Shown: piece by piece, positions 48,315-60,131 of the stretch | Numbering within the stretch: position 1 is the stretch's first letter | Layout of the letters: each line of letters starts with the position of its first letter | Assembly: GCF_036785885.1 (NCBI RefSeq) | Contig: NC_092312.1 | Span: 12,232,001 to 12,296,000, forward strand | Length of the DNA: 64,000 bases | Source: Coffea arabica | Taxonomy: Eukaryota > Streptophyta > Magnoliopsida > Gentianales > Rubiaceae | Direction of reading: 5' to 3' | Translations under genes and position numbers: made by a program | Notes under the pieces: model-generated | The model's input: the letters and a program-made list of their open reading frames with translations, nothing else | What the model was told of the DNA's origin: nothing | The model's database searches: none

Positions 48315-48625
48315 CTGAAATCCTCGATGATAAGCGTTGCTAAAGCTCTATAGGCCATAATTTAGCATTAATTTGTTCCATAATTGCTACTATTGGTTAA
48401 AGGAAATAGCCAATGGGTTTTATAATCCCAACCAAACAGGCCGCCATGCATGCATGTGGAAGCAAAATCTTACCATATGCTTCTGTGAGTGATAGTGAAA
48501 TGCAGAGATTTGAATTGGAAAAAATATGATCATTACCACTATTTCAACTTTTTGTTTTTTAGGGTAAAAGCTTGAATAGGTAAAATTGAATTTAAATTCG
48601 TACAATTTTGACACCGCATATATAC

Positions 48626-48669
<44 letters not shown>

Positions 48670-49383
48670 GATAATTGTCTTTCTCAATACAGTGTGATGA
48701 TAGTTGGATATTAGGCCCCATAGAGAAGAGAATTTTAGCAGTCCTCAACGCAAAAGGACGTGAACAGTACCATCTATTCCTTTCATCATAAGATGCCTTC
48801 TTAAATGCAATGCTACCACCGAAGCAAAATGGCGCGCTTTGCCATACAATAAATTTCTTCACTTTTTGGTTGGTGAAGTTAGACTGCCTTTAGATAAAGC
48901 ATTGTGGATCATCATTAACTACACTTGTACATGATGGCCACTATTATATTCTTGTTTCTTTTCACTTTTTTTTCTTCATATATATATATATATAGTTCAA
49001 AAGATTTGTGTGTCTGACATTCGAATAAATGTGGACTATATATAAAGCCTTAAACTTGCGATTTGAATATTCCAATTAGTTTGGTATCTAAATTTGCCAA
49101 AGCCAACGGAATTTCTTTGATCCAAGGTTCACTTCAAGGTAATTAATGTACAATTTATTGAATTGCCCAATATCATGGCCAGTTACAGAATCATACTCCC
49201 ACACTGTAGTTTTTTCAAAGCATGAAATTAACTATAGTAAAAAAAAAAAAAAGAAAACCCCATAAATAAATCTATAACAATGTAAACATTTTTATGCTAA
49301 TTAGGCATAATTTAACTCTCAAAACACCACATGCAATGTAATCAAAATCATTCTCATCTTTGCTGACACAAGGCTGGGATATC
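48315..49383. other. 3' flank of the E6-like gene; no other gene
   Basis: Holds a (TA)n run (48629-48667) and AT-rich sequence, and probably the 3' UTR of the minus-strand E6-like gene near 49260-49383. No gene seen. Confidence 0.45.
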
Positions 49384-50478
49384 TCAAGGCATGTCATCCT
49401 CGTCCTGGAAGTTCTGGTACTGCTCCTGGTCCTGATAATTGTTATAAGAATTCTGATTATCATTCCAATAGTATCCTCTGTTGTTTGCTCCATATAGGCC
49501 ACGGTTCAAAAGCTGTTCCATGCTAATATCATAAAAGTACTTGCCATTTTCCAAAAACCTCGTATCACTCATCCCTTGCTTCTGCGCTCCACCGTTAGCA
49601 TTTCCGCCATTGTAACTGTAGTAGTTGTTGCTGTTGGATCTTGTATCACTCAAACCTTGTTGCTCTCCATTGTAGTAACTGTTGCTAGCACCATAGTTGT
49701 TCTTGTTGTTTTGGTTGTTGTAGTAGTTGTTTCTGTTGTTGCTTGGATTGGTGTAGCTATTGCCCAACAATTTAGTCTCACCCAAACCTTGTTGCTCATT
49801 GTTGTAGTAAGTGCTTTCACCCAAACCTTGTTTCTCGTTGTTGTAGTAGGTATTTTCACCATTGTAGAAGTTGTTGCTGTTGTAGTTGCTGTTTTGTGGT
49901 CTGTAACCTTCCGGTTCAGTCACATAGGACTCGGTGTTGTAGTTCTTGGGCAAGTACTTGGGGTAGGATTCCCTTGGTTCTTTGTTTTGTGGTCTGTAAC
50001 CTTCCGGTTCAGTCACATAGGACTCGGTGTTGTAGTTCTTGGGCAAGTACTTGGGGTAGGATTCTCTTGGTTCGTTGTTTTGTGGTCTGTAACCTTCTGG
50101 TTCAGTCACATAGGACTCAGTGTTGTAGTTCTTGGGCAAGTACTTGGGGTAGGAATCTCTTGGTTCATTGTTGTATGGAATGTTAGTGGTGGCTTTGTAG
50201 GGTTCACCACTGGGGTTGATGGTTGTGGTGGTGGACGGAGGGAGTTGGCCTGACTCATGGCCATAAAGACCATAGCCACCATTTTCGTTTTCGGGGATGA
50301 AGTTTGGCTCTTGTTCTTGTTTGTTGTTCAATGTCTCCTCACTTCTTGGTACTGCCACTTGGGTCTCTTTTGCACCATTGTTGCTGGGGATTTTGTTGAA
50401 AAGTTGTGGATCTCTGGCGTGAATCTGCAGAGAGGATAAGAGGGTGAGGAGGAAGAGGATGAAAAGATTTTTGGCCAT
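49384..50478 (-). CDS. Protein E6-like secreted repeat protein, single exon
   Basis: 364 residues, uninterrupted. A signal peptide is clear: MAKNLFILFLLTLLSSLQIH then A, with cleavage likely before RDPQ. The C-terminal block QGMSDTRFLENGKYFYDISM followed by NRGLYG is the recognisable part of the cotton-fibre protein E6 family, and the mature protein starts ARD as in that family. In between are three exact-length 31-residue repeats (about residues 101-195; EPRESYPKYLPKNYNTESYV then TEPEGYRPQ) and Asn/Tyr-rich segments with several QQGLGETK/QGLSDTR-like pieces. E6 proteins are extracellular, abundant in fibre or secondary-wall tissue; biochemical role unknown. A TATA box lies 87 bp before the ATG. 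The opposite-strand open frame of 225 codons is a shadow of the repeats. Confidence 0.92.
   Translation of the reverse strand: MAKNLFILFLLTLLSSLQIHARDPQLFNKIPSNNGAKETQVAVPRSEETLNNKQEQEPNFIPENENGGYGLYGHESGQLPPSTTTTINPSGEPYKATTNIPYNNEPRDSYPKYLPKNYNTESYVTEPEGYRPQNNEPRESYPKYLPKNYNTESYVTEPEGYRPQNKEPRESYPKYLPKNYNTESYVTEPEGYRPQNSNYNSNNFYNGENTYYNNEKQGLGESTYYNNEQQGLGETKLLGNSYTNPSNNRNNYYNNQNNKNNYGASNSYYNGEQQGLSDTRSNSNNYYSYNGGNANGGAQKQGMSDTRFLENGKYFYDISMEQLLNRGLYGANNRGYYWNDNQNSYNNYQDQEQYQNFQDEDDMP
49894..50180 (-). repeat. Three tandem 93-bp repeats inside the E6-like gene
   Basis: Start points spaced exactly 93 bp apart (for example CTGTAACCTT at 49901, 49994 and 50087). The repeats are nearly identical at the DNA level, which points to recent duplication or ongoing conversion. 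Confidence 0.93.
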
Positions 50479-50564
50479 GATGGGGAGCTAGGGATGGAGA
50501 GATGGAGGAAGAGAAGGTGCTGTGTAGTGAGTTAGTCTTGTGTGACTTGGTAATGGTTCACTTC

Positions 50565-50571
50565 TTATATA
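50565..50571 (-). promoter_or_regulatory. TATA box of the E6-like gene
   Basis: Minus strand CCCTATATAAG, 87 bp upstream of the ATG. Confidence 0.75.
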
Positions 50572-51902
50572 GGGAGGGTTTCTGCTTGAGGCTAAACCTA
50601 GTGCGTGAAAGAGAGTGTGAGAGATGGAATCGAGATTAACTATGTTTACTTTGATTCGCTAATTTTTTCCTAGACATTAGGTGAAGTTGGGACAGCAGAA
50701 CAGGTGATTACAAGACTGTGGTCCTTTTCATTATATATATGTCACTTCTGCTAAAGAGTGCTTTCTCTTTCTATAGGGGTGCTTTCAACTCTTGTTTACT
50801 AATTTTCCACTGTTTAATTTCTGTCTCTTGATATTTTTTTTATTGTTAATAATGAAATTGTTAATTTTCCACTGTTTTCTGTCTCTTGATTTCCAAACCC
50901 CATTGATCTATGTGAAGGCAATTTCCAAAATTTGTATCCAAAGTAGAATGAATATATCATATCATTATTTGCTACGTTAATTTTTTTTGGCAAATTAAAC
51001 CCGTGATTAAATGCTAGTTTTCCTAACGGATTGGATTAGCTTAGGATTGTGATTGAATCATCGATCAGTTCATCACCATTAGTGTGGTAGGTGGAAAGGT
51101 GAAACACATAAATCTTATTTATTGCTACCCTTTTCCCAATTCGGCATATATTTATATTCCATCCCTTTTTATTCGAACCTAGGCTCTAGGGAGACGGTAA
51201 AATACTAAAGGAAACTCCTCAATGACCGGAGGACCAAATTTTGGCATAAAAATAAATAAAAGGAGGACAAAATCAAAGAACTAAAGAAAAAGCGAATGAG
51301 AACAGAGATTTGATAAGGGCATACCAAAGGAGTAATTATGCGGGCGGGGATTGTGCAGCGAGTGGGGCATTGTGTATAATGGCATTCGGCACTAGCTGTG
51401 GCATGTGCCCCTAATTTTGTCTAACGTAATGGACACACGTTCCTTTTCGTTTCCTTTTTCTACTTCTTGTTCACTTCATAATTCATGTACATATATATTG
51501 CTGGACCATCAATATATTCTCGCTCTTTTTCTTTCTTCCATGCCTATCTTTTTCAGTCCTTCAATCGTAATATGGCAATTTCCAATTCCACCGCTCTTTC
51601 TCACTGTTGTTTTCTATCTTTCTCTTTCTTCTCAATCGCACAGGGTGTCCTCCAAAAGGGAAAAGCAATGCATTCATTGTCCCTTGGAAAGAAATTTCAA
51701 CAAAATAACCTTACTGTGTATGCAGAAAGCATCGATCTCGACTCACCGTTTTGTTAGTTGGAGGGACCTGCACCGTCCCCCGTATTGGCCATGCCTAACT
51801 TTTCAAATTTGTCCAGTTTTAGCTCTGGCCTCTTCCAATTTAATAATTGAAAGACAGCATTTATTTATTTATTTATTTATTTTAAGCCCTTAAAGATAAA
51901 TG
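50572..51902. other. 5' flank of the E6-like gene; no other gene supported
   Basis: The E6-like promoter lies at the left end. The 162-codon open frame at 51405-51893 looks like no known protein, is rich in Ser, Leu, Phe and Ile, and ends in an (ATTT)n run, so I do not call it. Confidence 0.45.
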
Positions 51903-52040
51903 ATCAATTTTTTATGCACTGGCAACTACGATTGTATGTCATGAATTTCAAATTTGAATTTATATTAGGTGGAATAATCTAAATTCACTAATGTATAAAT
52001 ATATATATACACACACTGACAGTGTATAAAAAATTTACTC
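51903..52040 (+). mobile_element. Short MITE, 'GACAGTGTATA' family, copy 3
   Basis: Begins GATCAATTTTTTATGCACTGG and ends ACTGACAGTGTATAAAAAATTTACTC in two short blocks; matches the ends and the central ATGTCATGAATTT-like part of copies 1 and 2. Confidence 0.62.
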
Positions 52041-53638
52041 AAACAACGAACTTTTGAATTGGGATATGTTGAAATCATTTATTTGCGCCTTCTTTTCTTG
52101 TACATAAATACCTAAAATAAAGCAACATAGGCCTTGTTTTCATTTGGTCTAGATTTTATAAAATTTGATTGTAGAAATTGATTATAGAGAATAATGAAAA
52201 TCAACAAAAACTACTCCTTAGGTGATTACAGGTTTAATTTTAAATCATTAAAAAAAATTTATAATCAGAATACAAGAGTAAAAACGAGAACATCGAGAAC
52301 AAGCTCGCAAAAGTCTACGTAGTGTATTAACTAGTTAGACAATAGACTAAGATGAAAGGAAGAAATTAAAGTAATCTTAAACCAAGACGATTTTTCTACT
52401 TCAATAACATATGATAAAATCAGCTGATTGGTGATTTACTTGCGGTTTTTAACCGGGCAATGGGCATAGACCCGGTTGGAGAGGAAGGAAATTATACATA
52501 CGTTTACAGACAAATTATACGTACCCTAGACGCGTTTTTCACCATTTAAGAAGAGACTCAAAAATTACCGTCCTTTGAAAAATTAATTTAAAAACTTCCA
52601 CTTTTTGGAAATTTACTCAGAAAATTATACATACGTTTACAGACAAATTAACTGGAGTTGGTACCATCTGACAAACGTTGACAATACAAATGAATCTACT
52701 AAAATCAAAATGGCTCATCAGCGGCGTTGATTTGCCAAAGGACCCAAACCATCATATGACTCATCAGGGAAGAATACCGTCAACCATGGTGTTTGACCAA
52801 TCAATTGCCTTTTGTTTTTGTCCTTCCTTGGATTGAGTTCAATTTGCTGCGCGATTAGCGGAAGGGAAGTTTCCGAGCCTTTCAAAAAATGCTAATCCCA
52901 GAGATTTATGAGGTTAAAAAAATGGAAAAAGATGGGCTTAAACTAAGTAAAAAAAAGTTGTCACCAAACAAAAGTAGAAATGATGGGAAAAGAAACAAAA
53001 GAAAAAGGACCAAAGGCTCCAATCTCTTTTGTCCTTTTTGACTCTGTGTAGAATGGGAAATTGGGAATATGGGAATGGGCGGCAATCCATCCTTCATTCG
53101 CTATTTTTACCGATCTTACAAATTACTTGCATTAGTGGGTACTTTTAATTTTTTTTTTTTTTAAAGTAGGGAAAGAGTGAAATTTAAGAAATCAAAAGGG
53201 AAGGGGAGATATGAATCTAAAACTTCTAATTTTTAAAATCTCAACTCATATACTGGACCAAAACTTCCTCGATTATTAGTGGACAATTTGTAATAACTTC
53301 AAAGGCTATAATAAAAACACCAACTTCTGTTTGTAATCAAGTGTGCCATGTGCTTATCTTTTATTATAACTCATTAAAAGAATAGAAAAACTCATACGGC
53401 ATATTAGCAGTTAAACTATCTTTAAAAGGCAGAAAAATAATTTTAAATGGTAAAGCACACTTGTATCTAATTGAGAAACAACACTACTTGATGGAAGTCC
53501 GCATTTCTGACAAGGATTAACTATAAATCACTTACAAAGGTTAGGTACAATGGCCCATTCAAGTTTCATAAGCTTCATAGAGACGTTCTCCCACCTTTTT
53601 TGGTGCTAAAGATCATAGAATTCATTCTTCCGAACAAG
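52041..53638. other. Intergenic, no gene recognised
   Basis: AT-rich. The phrase ATACATACGTTTACAGACAAATT occurs twice (about 52494 and 52629), a small duplication. No protein resemblance. Confidence 0.4.
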
Positions 53639-54315
53639 GGTTAATAACATTTTGCCCCCTTCAAATTGGGAGCTATTGAAACTTTGACCCCCTTAATGAA
53701 AACAGTAGGCGTTTTACCCACTTGATAATATTTTATTTGGTATTTATGGCAAGTATTTTGTTTAAAAATGTACAAAAATGGACTGCTTAAATATTTTAAT
53801 AATTCTATCCTAATACTGCTGATTAATTATATACCGTTATACTATTGATAAATAACAGTAATTTATAAAGGATATTTATGGAGGAATCCAATTCATATAT
53901 ATTACCAAAAGTTTTTTTTTTCAGAAACAACAGACATTTTGGGGTGTTCATACTTCCAAAAAAATTGAGAAATTGGTCTATCCAATCTAGATATAAGATA
54001 TTAAAATTCGGATATTAAAATTTGATTACTGGATTCTCGATCATCGACCAAATTTTTGAATTATATATAGCATGGACTAATCTATTACACAAATGGTGCG
54101 CTAACTTATGCTTCTATGGGATCAATTTGACTAAAGATAAAATTACAAGATAAGAGTAGAAATATTAATATATTTAAGTAGTCTGTTTTTCTATTTTTTT
54201 GAAATAGAATACTTGACACAAATACCATACATAATCTTTTTCAAGTGAATAAAGTGCCTATTGTTTTTATTAAGGGGGGCAAAGTGTTATTTTTAGTGGG
54301 GCAAAATGTTACTAA
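53639..54315. mobile_element. MITE with ~80-bp terminal inverted repeats
   Basis: Left end TTAATAACATTTTGCCCCC and right end, inverted, TTTAGTAACATTTTGCCCCA; the similarity continues through CTTTGACCCCCTTAATGAAA / CTTTGCCCCCCTTAATAAAA. About 680 bp, AT-rich inside, no protein. No clear target duplication, so superfamily is open. Confidence 0.72.
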
Positions 54316-54352
54316 ACCTAACTAAAATAAGTTTACTAATGCCATCGTCCTC

Positions 54353-54616
54353 TAGGGCTACAAACGAGTTGAATTGAATCGAATCGAATCGAATTTTAGT
54401 TTAATTTGAGTATAAACTCAAATTTACCAAGTTTGAGTTTGAATTGAACTTTCAATGTAAAACTTGAATTCAAGTCTAACCTCAAATTTGAGTCTAGTCA
54501 AGTTCGAGTCTACTCGAACTTAAAAACTTAAAAATAATTATTTTTATTTAAAAAATGAATAAAATAGTAATTTTTCATCAATAAATAATAAAATATTATG
54601 AATATATATATATGTA

Positions 54617-54666
<50 letters not shown>

Positions 54667-54817
54667 ATCAAGTTGACTTGCAAATTAACGAGTTAAGTTT
54701 CTTTACGTTCGAACTCGACATGGTCAACTCAAACTCAATGTTAATTGAGTTCAAGTCGAGTTTTGATCCAATCAACTCACGAGCATTCTCGAGCGGGTTA
54801 ATTGGTTTGTAATTCTA
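54353..54817. mobile_element. Probable hAT-like MITE, 'ACAAACGAG' type
   Basis: Left end TAGGGCTACAAACGAGTTG and right end, inverted, TAGAATTACAAACCAATTAA. Subterminal GAGTTYGA/TCGAACTC-like motifs recur in both directions, as in plant 'TGTAAACGAGC' MITEs. An (AC)n-(AT)n microsatellite sits at 54621-54666. No convincing target duplication. Confidence 0.55.
54621..54666. repeat. (AC)n then (AT)n microsatellite
   Basis: About 15 AC units followed by about 7 AT units, inside the MITE at 54353-54817. Confidence 0.97.
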
Positions 54818-54904
54818 GTCACCTACAATAATATTCAAAGTCTAGCCACTTCATAAGGTTTACAAGTTAACAAAAACAAAAGATTCAAACAAAAAAAAAT
54901 TCCA

Positions 54905-55180
54905 AAAACAGAAGAATCCATTTGTTTCGCCGCCCATCTTTGCAAAAGAATCAGCAAAATGGTTGTCTTGTCTATAAATATGCTTGATATTAACCTCTTG
55001 AAATTATTTATCAAGATCCTGCAATCATTATCTTCTAAAACTTCAGCATTAAGCCATTAAGTTCAACTTCTAAATTTTGCAAGGAATAGCCCATCTCGCG
55101 GAGCCCTAAGTTCTGCAACTAGATTACTGGCCCAGCCCACATGCTCGAGAATTCCAATCGCCTCTCCTCTGCGGGCCTGG
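54905..55180 (-). pseudogene. Second RNase H-type remnant (LINE-like), decayed
   Basis: Minus strand reads ASNLVAELRAPRDGLFLAKF near 55075-55140, the middle of a plant RNase H domain. After stops and frame shifts the pieces LEVELNGLM and NHFADSFAKMGGETNGFF still follow in the expected order (domain C-terminus). The N-terminal catalytic part is not seen. It differs from the copy at 42.5 kb and lies on the other strand. Confidence 0.62.
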
Positions 55181-55279
55181 TTTACCAAGAGAGAATGCAT
55201 CAGAATTTCTGCTACAAGAATAGCAGAACCCCAACCCAATGGAAACAATTGTAGTACGACTTTGGTCCTCCTAATCATA

Positions 55280-56739
55280 AGTTCTTTGCATTTATCCTAT
55301 GAACAATTTCATCAATTTTCGAGTTGGTTTCAACATAACATAAAAAATAGAAACTGTATTTCATGAGAAAGAGTACAATTCAAGAGTAAAAGAAATTCAC
55401 AACAAGAAAGACATTCCGTTACATCTATAACTTATCTTCTAAGTTGTTACTGGGCACAATCCTGATCACACAATGGCTTCTCATAAAGAGATTTTTTTTT
55501 TTCCCAGTTCTTTATGTTTTGCCATTTTGGGCCATAGTATATGTGTATTTTTTAATCTTAGTTTAAGGGGCATTATATTGCAGGAAAAGGAGGAATTAAA
55601 GGATTTAAAAATTCATTAAAATCTTCTTGGTCACTGACGAGGTGATTTTTGGACAGACGAATCAAGTCGACAGCACAAATACACCTATCAAAATAGAGAC
55701 ACAGCCGAGGTCTTGTCATCCGATCTAGTTTCGATACTAAAGTCAGTTGTGTAAGAAATTACAAGTAAAAGCAAGACTAATTGGACTGGAGTTATGAACA
55801 AGAACCAAACTAAAGGACTCTATCTCCCCCCCTTTTCACAAAAAGGGAGGAGAGTATTTATAATAGAGAGACTTACAAGAGGAATGATGAAACCTACTTC
55901 CTATCACCTATAGGGCGTTAGCCTAGGACAATAGTGTCAGAAGTAAGTTTAGGCAAGACGACGGTGACGATCATGTCAACCTGCCTGACATTAATCAATT
56001 ATGCCTGTAGGTGTTAAACGTTGAGTGATCAGACTTGGAGGTATAGCTGAGGAAGGAAACATCTAGTACTAACGAACCACACGCATGGCTCAGACGCCAC
56101 CGGGCCTGGCAGTTCTTATTGCACAAGCAATCTACTCACGGCAAATCTAAGGTGTGCTACAGTGTAATCAGGAACAATTTCAAGCAAATTCTACAAATCC
56201 TTTTAAGCTGATGCTTACATTTATAGGCTGCTTTCTTGTCAACAGCAAATCCTCTGTTACGCAAGTGAGTATTACACTCCTTAAATTGATGTAAATCTTA
56301 CACTACTTGTTACATTAGTGTATTGGATTGGTTTAAACTAATATTTGATGTAAATTAATGAATTTTTTGTCAATAATGTAAGTTAATGAATTGATACATC
56401 AAATGTTGCAAGATTTACAATGTAAAAAGAGTGTAACAAGTAATTATGTAACAAAAGATTGAATGTCCTTGTTGTCCCGAGTAAGTAATGACTTTAGATA
56501 GACCGTATTATATTGAATCTTGATACACAGATACACCTGGTATGACTTCTGAAATGTTGGGACAACTTGCAAGACACAGAGATGTACCTGTTGATACTTG
56601 ACACTCACCTACTAAAAACTTAACTCCATATACAAGTAAAAGATTGTCTTACAAACATACTAATTAGAACCAATTGGCTTTCAGTGATAATTATGTAGTC
56701 TTTGGCCTTACTTATAGTCTGAATGAAGTCCCCGCGATT
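55280..56739. other. Repeat-like stretch, no gene
   Basis: On the minus strand around 55800-56010 there is a TATTATAAATACTC core-promoter-like sequence followed by LTR-like composition, perhaps an old LTR fragment. A short palindromic segment around 56280-56450 repeats TTACACT/ATTTACAATGTAA-like words. No protein. Confidence 0.4.
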
Positions 56740-57885
56740 TGTTGGACCCCCGGTTTAGGCAAACGATAATCTTGTGTCTAATAAGCTCCTCTGAATTTTG
56801 TACATGAGGATGACCATCCCGGCTCAGTCATACCAAGCCAATCCTTTATTATTCGGGACGAGTCACTGCCAGTTTCGGTCACCTCGCGTGCGGATAACCA
56901 AGGTGACCCCCACATCTATTGGTACTTCGGATTGGTGCTATGCTTGACACGACATCTGACACGATATCTGAGGTATTATCAGAAAACCTGATATCTACAT
57001 GGCAGACAAGACATCTGACAGAACCTGTCTACTGTTTTGTCCTGTCAAATCAGACTGGACACGCTCAGTCCCAGTCAGGTCTTAGGAAGTTGAAACCCAC
57101 TATTCCTTCCTCCAATTTGCCCCCTATAAACGCTACTCCCCCTCATTTGAAGGAGGGAGAAAAAAAGATAGTAAGAATTCTACTGTTTCTATTTCCCATT
57201 ACTCCTTTTCAGCAGACTAAATTTAGTCATCGGAGATGACTCGGGAAAAAAAGCCCCGTCTAATGTAGGAAAAGTACATTACAAAGTCACCCCATTCAGA
57301 AAGAGGACGTAACAGGTCAGGGCGGCTCGGCTGTCCAAAAACTACCTCTTCAGTATACATGAGTATAACTGCTGCGGATATCCAAATACAATCTTTTTTG
57401 TCAGATTAGTCATCCATGAATAATTATATTTGTTTGCATGCACAGTTTAGAGACATTCCTATGGCGTCCATTTGGAACTTGAGGCGCCCGAGACCCCTTC
57501 CGAGGACTACTACTCAAGCAAGATCGCATGCTTACAGTTCGAATGGCCTCATGACTACAGCACGCGGTTGGTATGAAGTAATTGACATCACCCTCTAACT
57601 AGCTAGATACTCTAACCTATAGTCGACCTGTAGTCGCACCCTACCTCATTAAAGCGGTCAGAAATCTAATAACCTACCAATCATCATACTATATATAAAT
57701 ACCTCCCTCGCGGATCCCTCAAGGTAACTGATCACAAAACCTAACTCCTACCTTTGCTAACTTAGGTATCGAAGTTGAACCGGGGACCAACCCCAGCCCT
57801 GCTTCGTTGTTTCATAAGAACCTCTGTCTCGGGAACCTTTTTTCCCTCCTTGGGAACCTCAATCCCGGGATTTCGTGCTCTTACA
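56740..57885 (+). mobile_element. Probable solo LTR or LTR remnant (Gypsy-like)
   Basis: Opens TGTTGGACCCCCGGTTTAGG and closes GGATTTCGTGCTCTTACA. Inside are two TATA-type cores (CCCTATAAACG near 57120; CTATATATAAATACC near 57690), each followed by a GTCATCGGAG/GGTATCGAAG-like word that plant Gypsy LTRs often carry near the transcript start. There is no coding part and no target duplication, so limits are approximate. The two core regions suggest two LTR pieces joined. Old and degenerate. Confidence 0.5.
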
Positions 57886-58406
57886 GAACCCAAAAAAAAT
57901 GCAATGAAAAAGAGATCCGTTTTTCGTTTGTTTACCTATTGTTGACTTGAAGTTAAGTACTAGTTTAATGGGTTGTTTGCTACGAGTCTATAGTAAAGTG
58001 ACCAAGAGGCCCCTTCCAGATTAGAGATGTAAAGAATTTCATTGTCATGTGTTGTGAGAGATAAATCAATCAGCACCATAAATAAAACTCTTCCTTTTAT
58101 TAAGTTAATGGAGTAACAGATGAAAATTCATATCTATGGACATGGAAATTACAAATTTTTCTCCCTGGACAAGAACCAGCTCTTAGCTGACGAAAACAGC
58201 CTTTGCTTTCACTATATTTGAGTAACCACTCTCAAATATGTAGATAAACATCAAACGAACTTTTCCAGAATATTTATAACAAAATGTAAATACAAATTAA
58301 ATCACCAATATTCATTTTGAACCTGGAACCCAGACCCACTCCAACCCTGGCTGTGAAATTCCAGTTCTGCCCTCATTCAAAACTCCCAATTTTACTTTGT
58401 CACCTT
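57886..58406. other. 3' flank of the CYP86A gene
   Basis: Probably contains the 3' UTR of the minus-strand CYP86A gene; nothing else seen. Confidence 0.5.
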
Positions 58407-59975
58407 TTATGCTGACATGGCAACCATTGATGCTGGAGCTGGAGCTGCAAGCAGACGTGGACTCAAATACACTTTCAGACCATGCTTCATGAACAAGGTC
58501 AAAGACATCTTTTGTTCAACCCGGTGACCGGGGACCAGTGATAGCCGGTAACGAAGAAGCACTGCTGAAGCCACAGACTTCATTTGGAGGTAAGCCAAGT
58601 CCTTGCCTAAACAAGTTCTCGGTCCACCATTGAACGCGACAAATTTGTAAACATCCTTAGGTTGCTCGAACCGGTCTCCAGCGGTGGAGAGCCACCTCTC
58701 CGGTTTAAACTCCATGCAGTCCTCTCCCCATACAGTCTTCATCCTTCCCATCGAGTATATCGAATAAGTCACCGTTGAACCAGCCGGAACATGCGTCCCG
58801 TCCGGCAAGACATCGTCGGAGACTACATATTTGAAGTCTTCAGGCACTGAGGGGTATAAACGGAGGGTTTCAGCTAATGCAGCTTTAAGATAGACTAACC
58901 TGTCGGCTTCATCAAACACCAATGGCTCTTCAATCCACTTTTCTATGTCATCGCCTCGAGAATCTTGTAAAACGGTGGATAATTCGTTGACGATCTTTTG
59001 CTCAACTCGAGGGTTGTTCATGACAAGCCAGAAGAACCAGCTGAGAGCTACAGAGGAAGTGTCGCGGCCTGCAAGAACAAAGTTGAGCGCAATGCGTTTG
59101 AGGACTGAGCTTGGGAAGAGATTTCCGTCGACATCCCTCTTTTTCATGAAGCGGGATAAGAGATCATCGGACGGAGTTTCTTTACGTGCGTCTAAAGCAT
59201 CAGTCATGTAGGTTTCCACGACCTCAAGGCTTTTCTTTAGTCTCATTTCAGCTCCAAAACCGAAGATTTTCTTCAACCTCCATAAAAAACCGGGGTAGAG
59301 CAATCTTTGCAGTGTTGCTTCAGTCGCTGAATCGAAGGCTATGGCGAAAGGATTTTCGGGTAATTCAGGGGAGAGGGTTTCGGGATCTTTACCGAAGGTA
59401 AGGCCACAAATGTTATCGAATGTCAAGCGTAGTAGCAAGTCCTGCAAGTCCACTGCAATGTGTTCTTTGGAAGCCTTCTCCAGAATAACCCACAACCGGG
59501 TTCTGATGGTCCGGTTCACCCACCTATTCATGGCTTGACGAAGAGTCCTGGTTGTAAACTCGAGGGCAGCAGTTTTTCTCTGTATAAGCCATGTTTCACC
59601 ATCGCTGTTGAATATACCTTGCCCGAGAAGATCATGGAAGGCGGTTTGCCATGTGGGCCCTTTGGGATAGTTATCGAACCGGGTTCGGAGAATGTGTTCG
59701 ATGTTTTTAGGGTGGCATGTGACCGTATAGAACCCTTGTCTACGTGCCAGAAATGGTATACAAATGGTGCTTGTTTGGTACGTGGCAGCTGCGCCGGTGG
59801 ACCGGAGGTTTCCAGCTATCCAGTCGTGAAATCGTCTACGGTTCAAGAATAAAAATGGAAGGCTGCCAAAAAATGGCCAAACTTTTGGACCGGTAAGCTT
59901 TCGAGCTAGAAGATAGAACCATAGGAGATAAGTTGACGTACCAATGGCTATGGTAAAAAGTAACACTGTTTCCAT
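58407..59975 (-). CDS. Cytochrome P450, CYP86A subfamily, fatty-acid omega-hydroxylase
   Basis: 522 residues, single exon, complete. Landmarks: N-terminal membrane anchor (about 1-25), WPFFGSLP proline-rich hinge, [20 protein letters not shown] typical of CYP86, I-helix oxygen-binding AGRDTSS (302-308), ExxR as ETLR (369-372), PERW (425-428), and the haem-binding [10 protein letters not shown] with Cys455. CYP86A enzymes sit on the endoplasmic reticulum and hydroxylate the terminal carbon of C16/C18 fatty acids for cutin and suberin. The subfamily is assigned from overall resemblance to Arabidopsis CYP86A2/A8 and relatives; exact member not determined. All key residues are present and length is normal, so it should be functional. 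Antisense open frames are shadows. Confidence 0.96.
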   Translation of the reverse strand: METVLLFTIAIGTSTYLLWFYLLARKLTGPKVWPFFGSLPFLFLNRRRFHDWIAGNLRSTGAAATYQTSTICIPFLARRQGFYTVTCHPKNIEHILRTRFDNYPKGPTWQTAFHDLLGQGIFNSDGETWLIQRKTAALEFTTRTLRQAMNRWVNRTIRTRLWVILEKASKEHIAVDLQDLLLRLTFDNICGLTFGKDPETLSPELPENPFAIAFDSATEATLQRLLYPGFLWRLKKIFGFGAEMRLKKSLEVVETYMTDALDARKETPSDDLLSRFMKKRDVDGNLFPSSVLKRIALNFVLAGRDTSSVALSWFFWLVMNNPRVEQKIVNELSTVLQDSRGDDIEKWIEEPLVFDEADRLVYLKAALAETLRLYPSVPEDFKYVVSDDVLPDGTHVPAGSTVTYSIYSMGRMKTVWGEDCMEFKPERWLSTAGDRFEQPKDVYKFVAFNGGPRTCLGKDLAYLQMKSVASAVLLRYRLSLVPGHRVEQKMSLTLFMKHGLKVYLSPRLLAAPAPASMVAMSA

Positions 59976-60122
59976 ATTATGATCCGTGATCTAAGTATAT
60001 TGTTGATGATGATCAGTGAAGGATAGGACTTGAGGGAAGTAGAAGGAAAAAGATTGAGTTGGTCTCCCTTTTTTTGACAATGAAGGATTGGTAGTGAATG
60101 AGTAGTGAGATGGAGACCAGTG

Positions 60123-60131
60123 TTATATATA
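60123..60131 (-). promoter_or_regulatory. TATA box of the CYP86A gene
   Basis: Minus strand TATATATAA, about 148 bp upstream of the ATG at 59975. Confidence 0.7.

Noticed and set aside
49576-50253. 225-codon open frame on the plus strand opposite the E6-like gene
   Set aside because: It exists because the E6-like repeats have no stop in the opposite frame; Val/Leu-rich low-complexity product with no family resemblance.
51405-51893. 162-codon open frame
   Set aside because: No recognisable domain, hydrophobic low-complexity product running into an ATTT repeat, no promoter or splice support.
59460-59852. 130-codon open frame antisense to CYP86A
   Set aside because: Shadow of an intact, well-conserved P450 gene.
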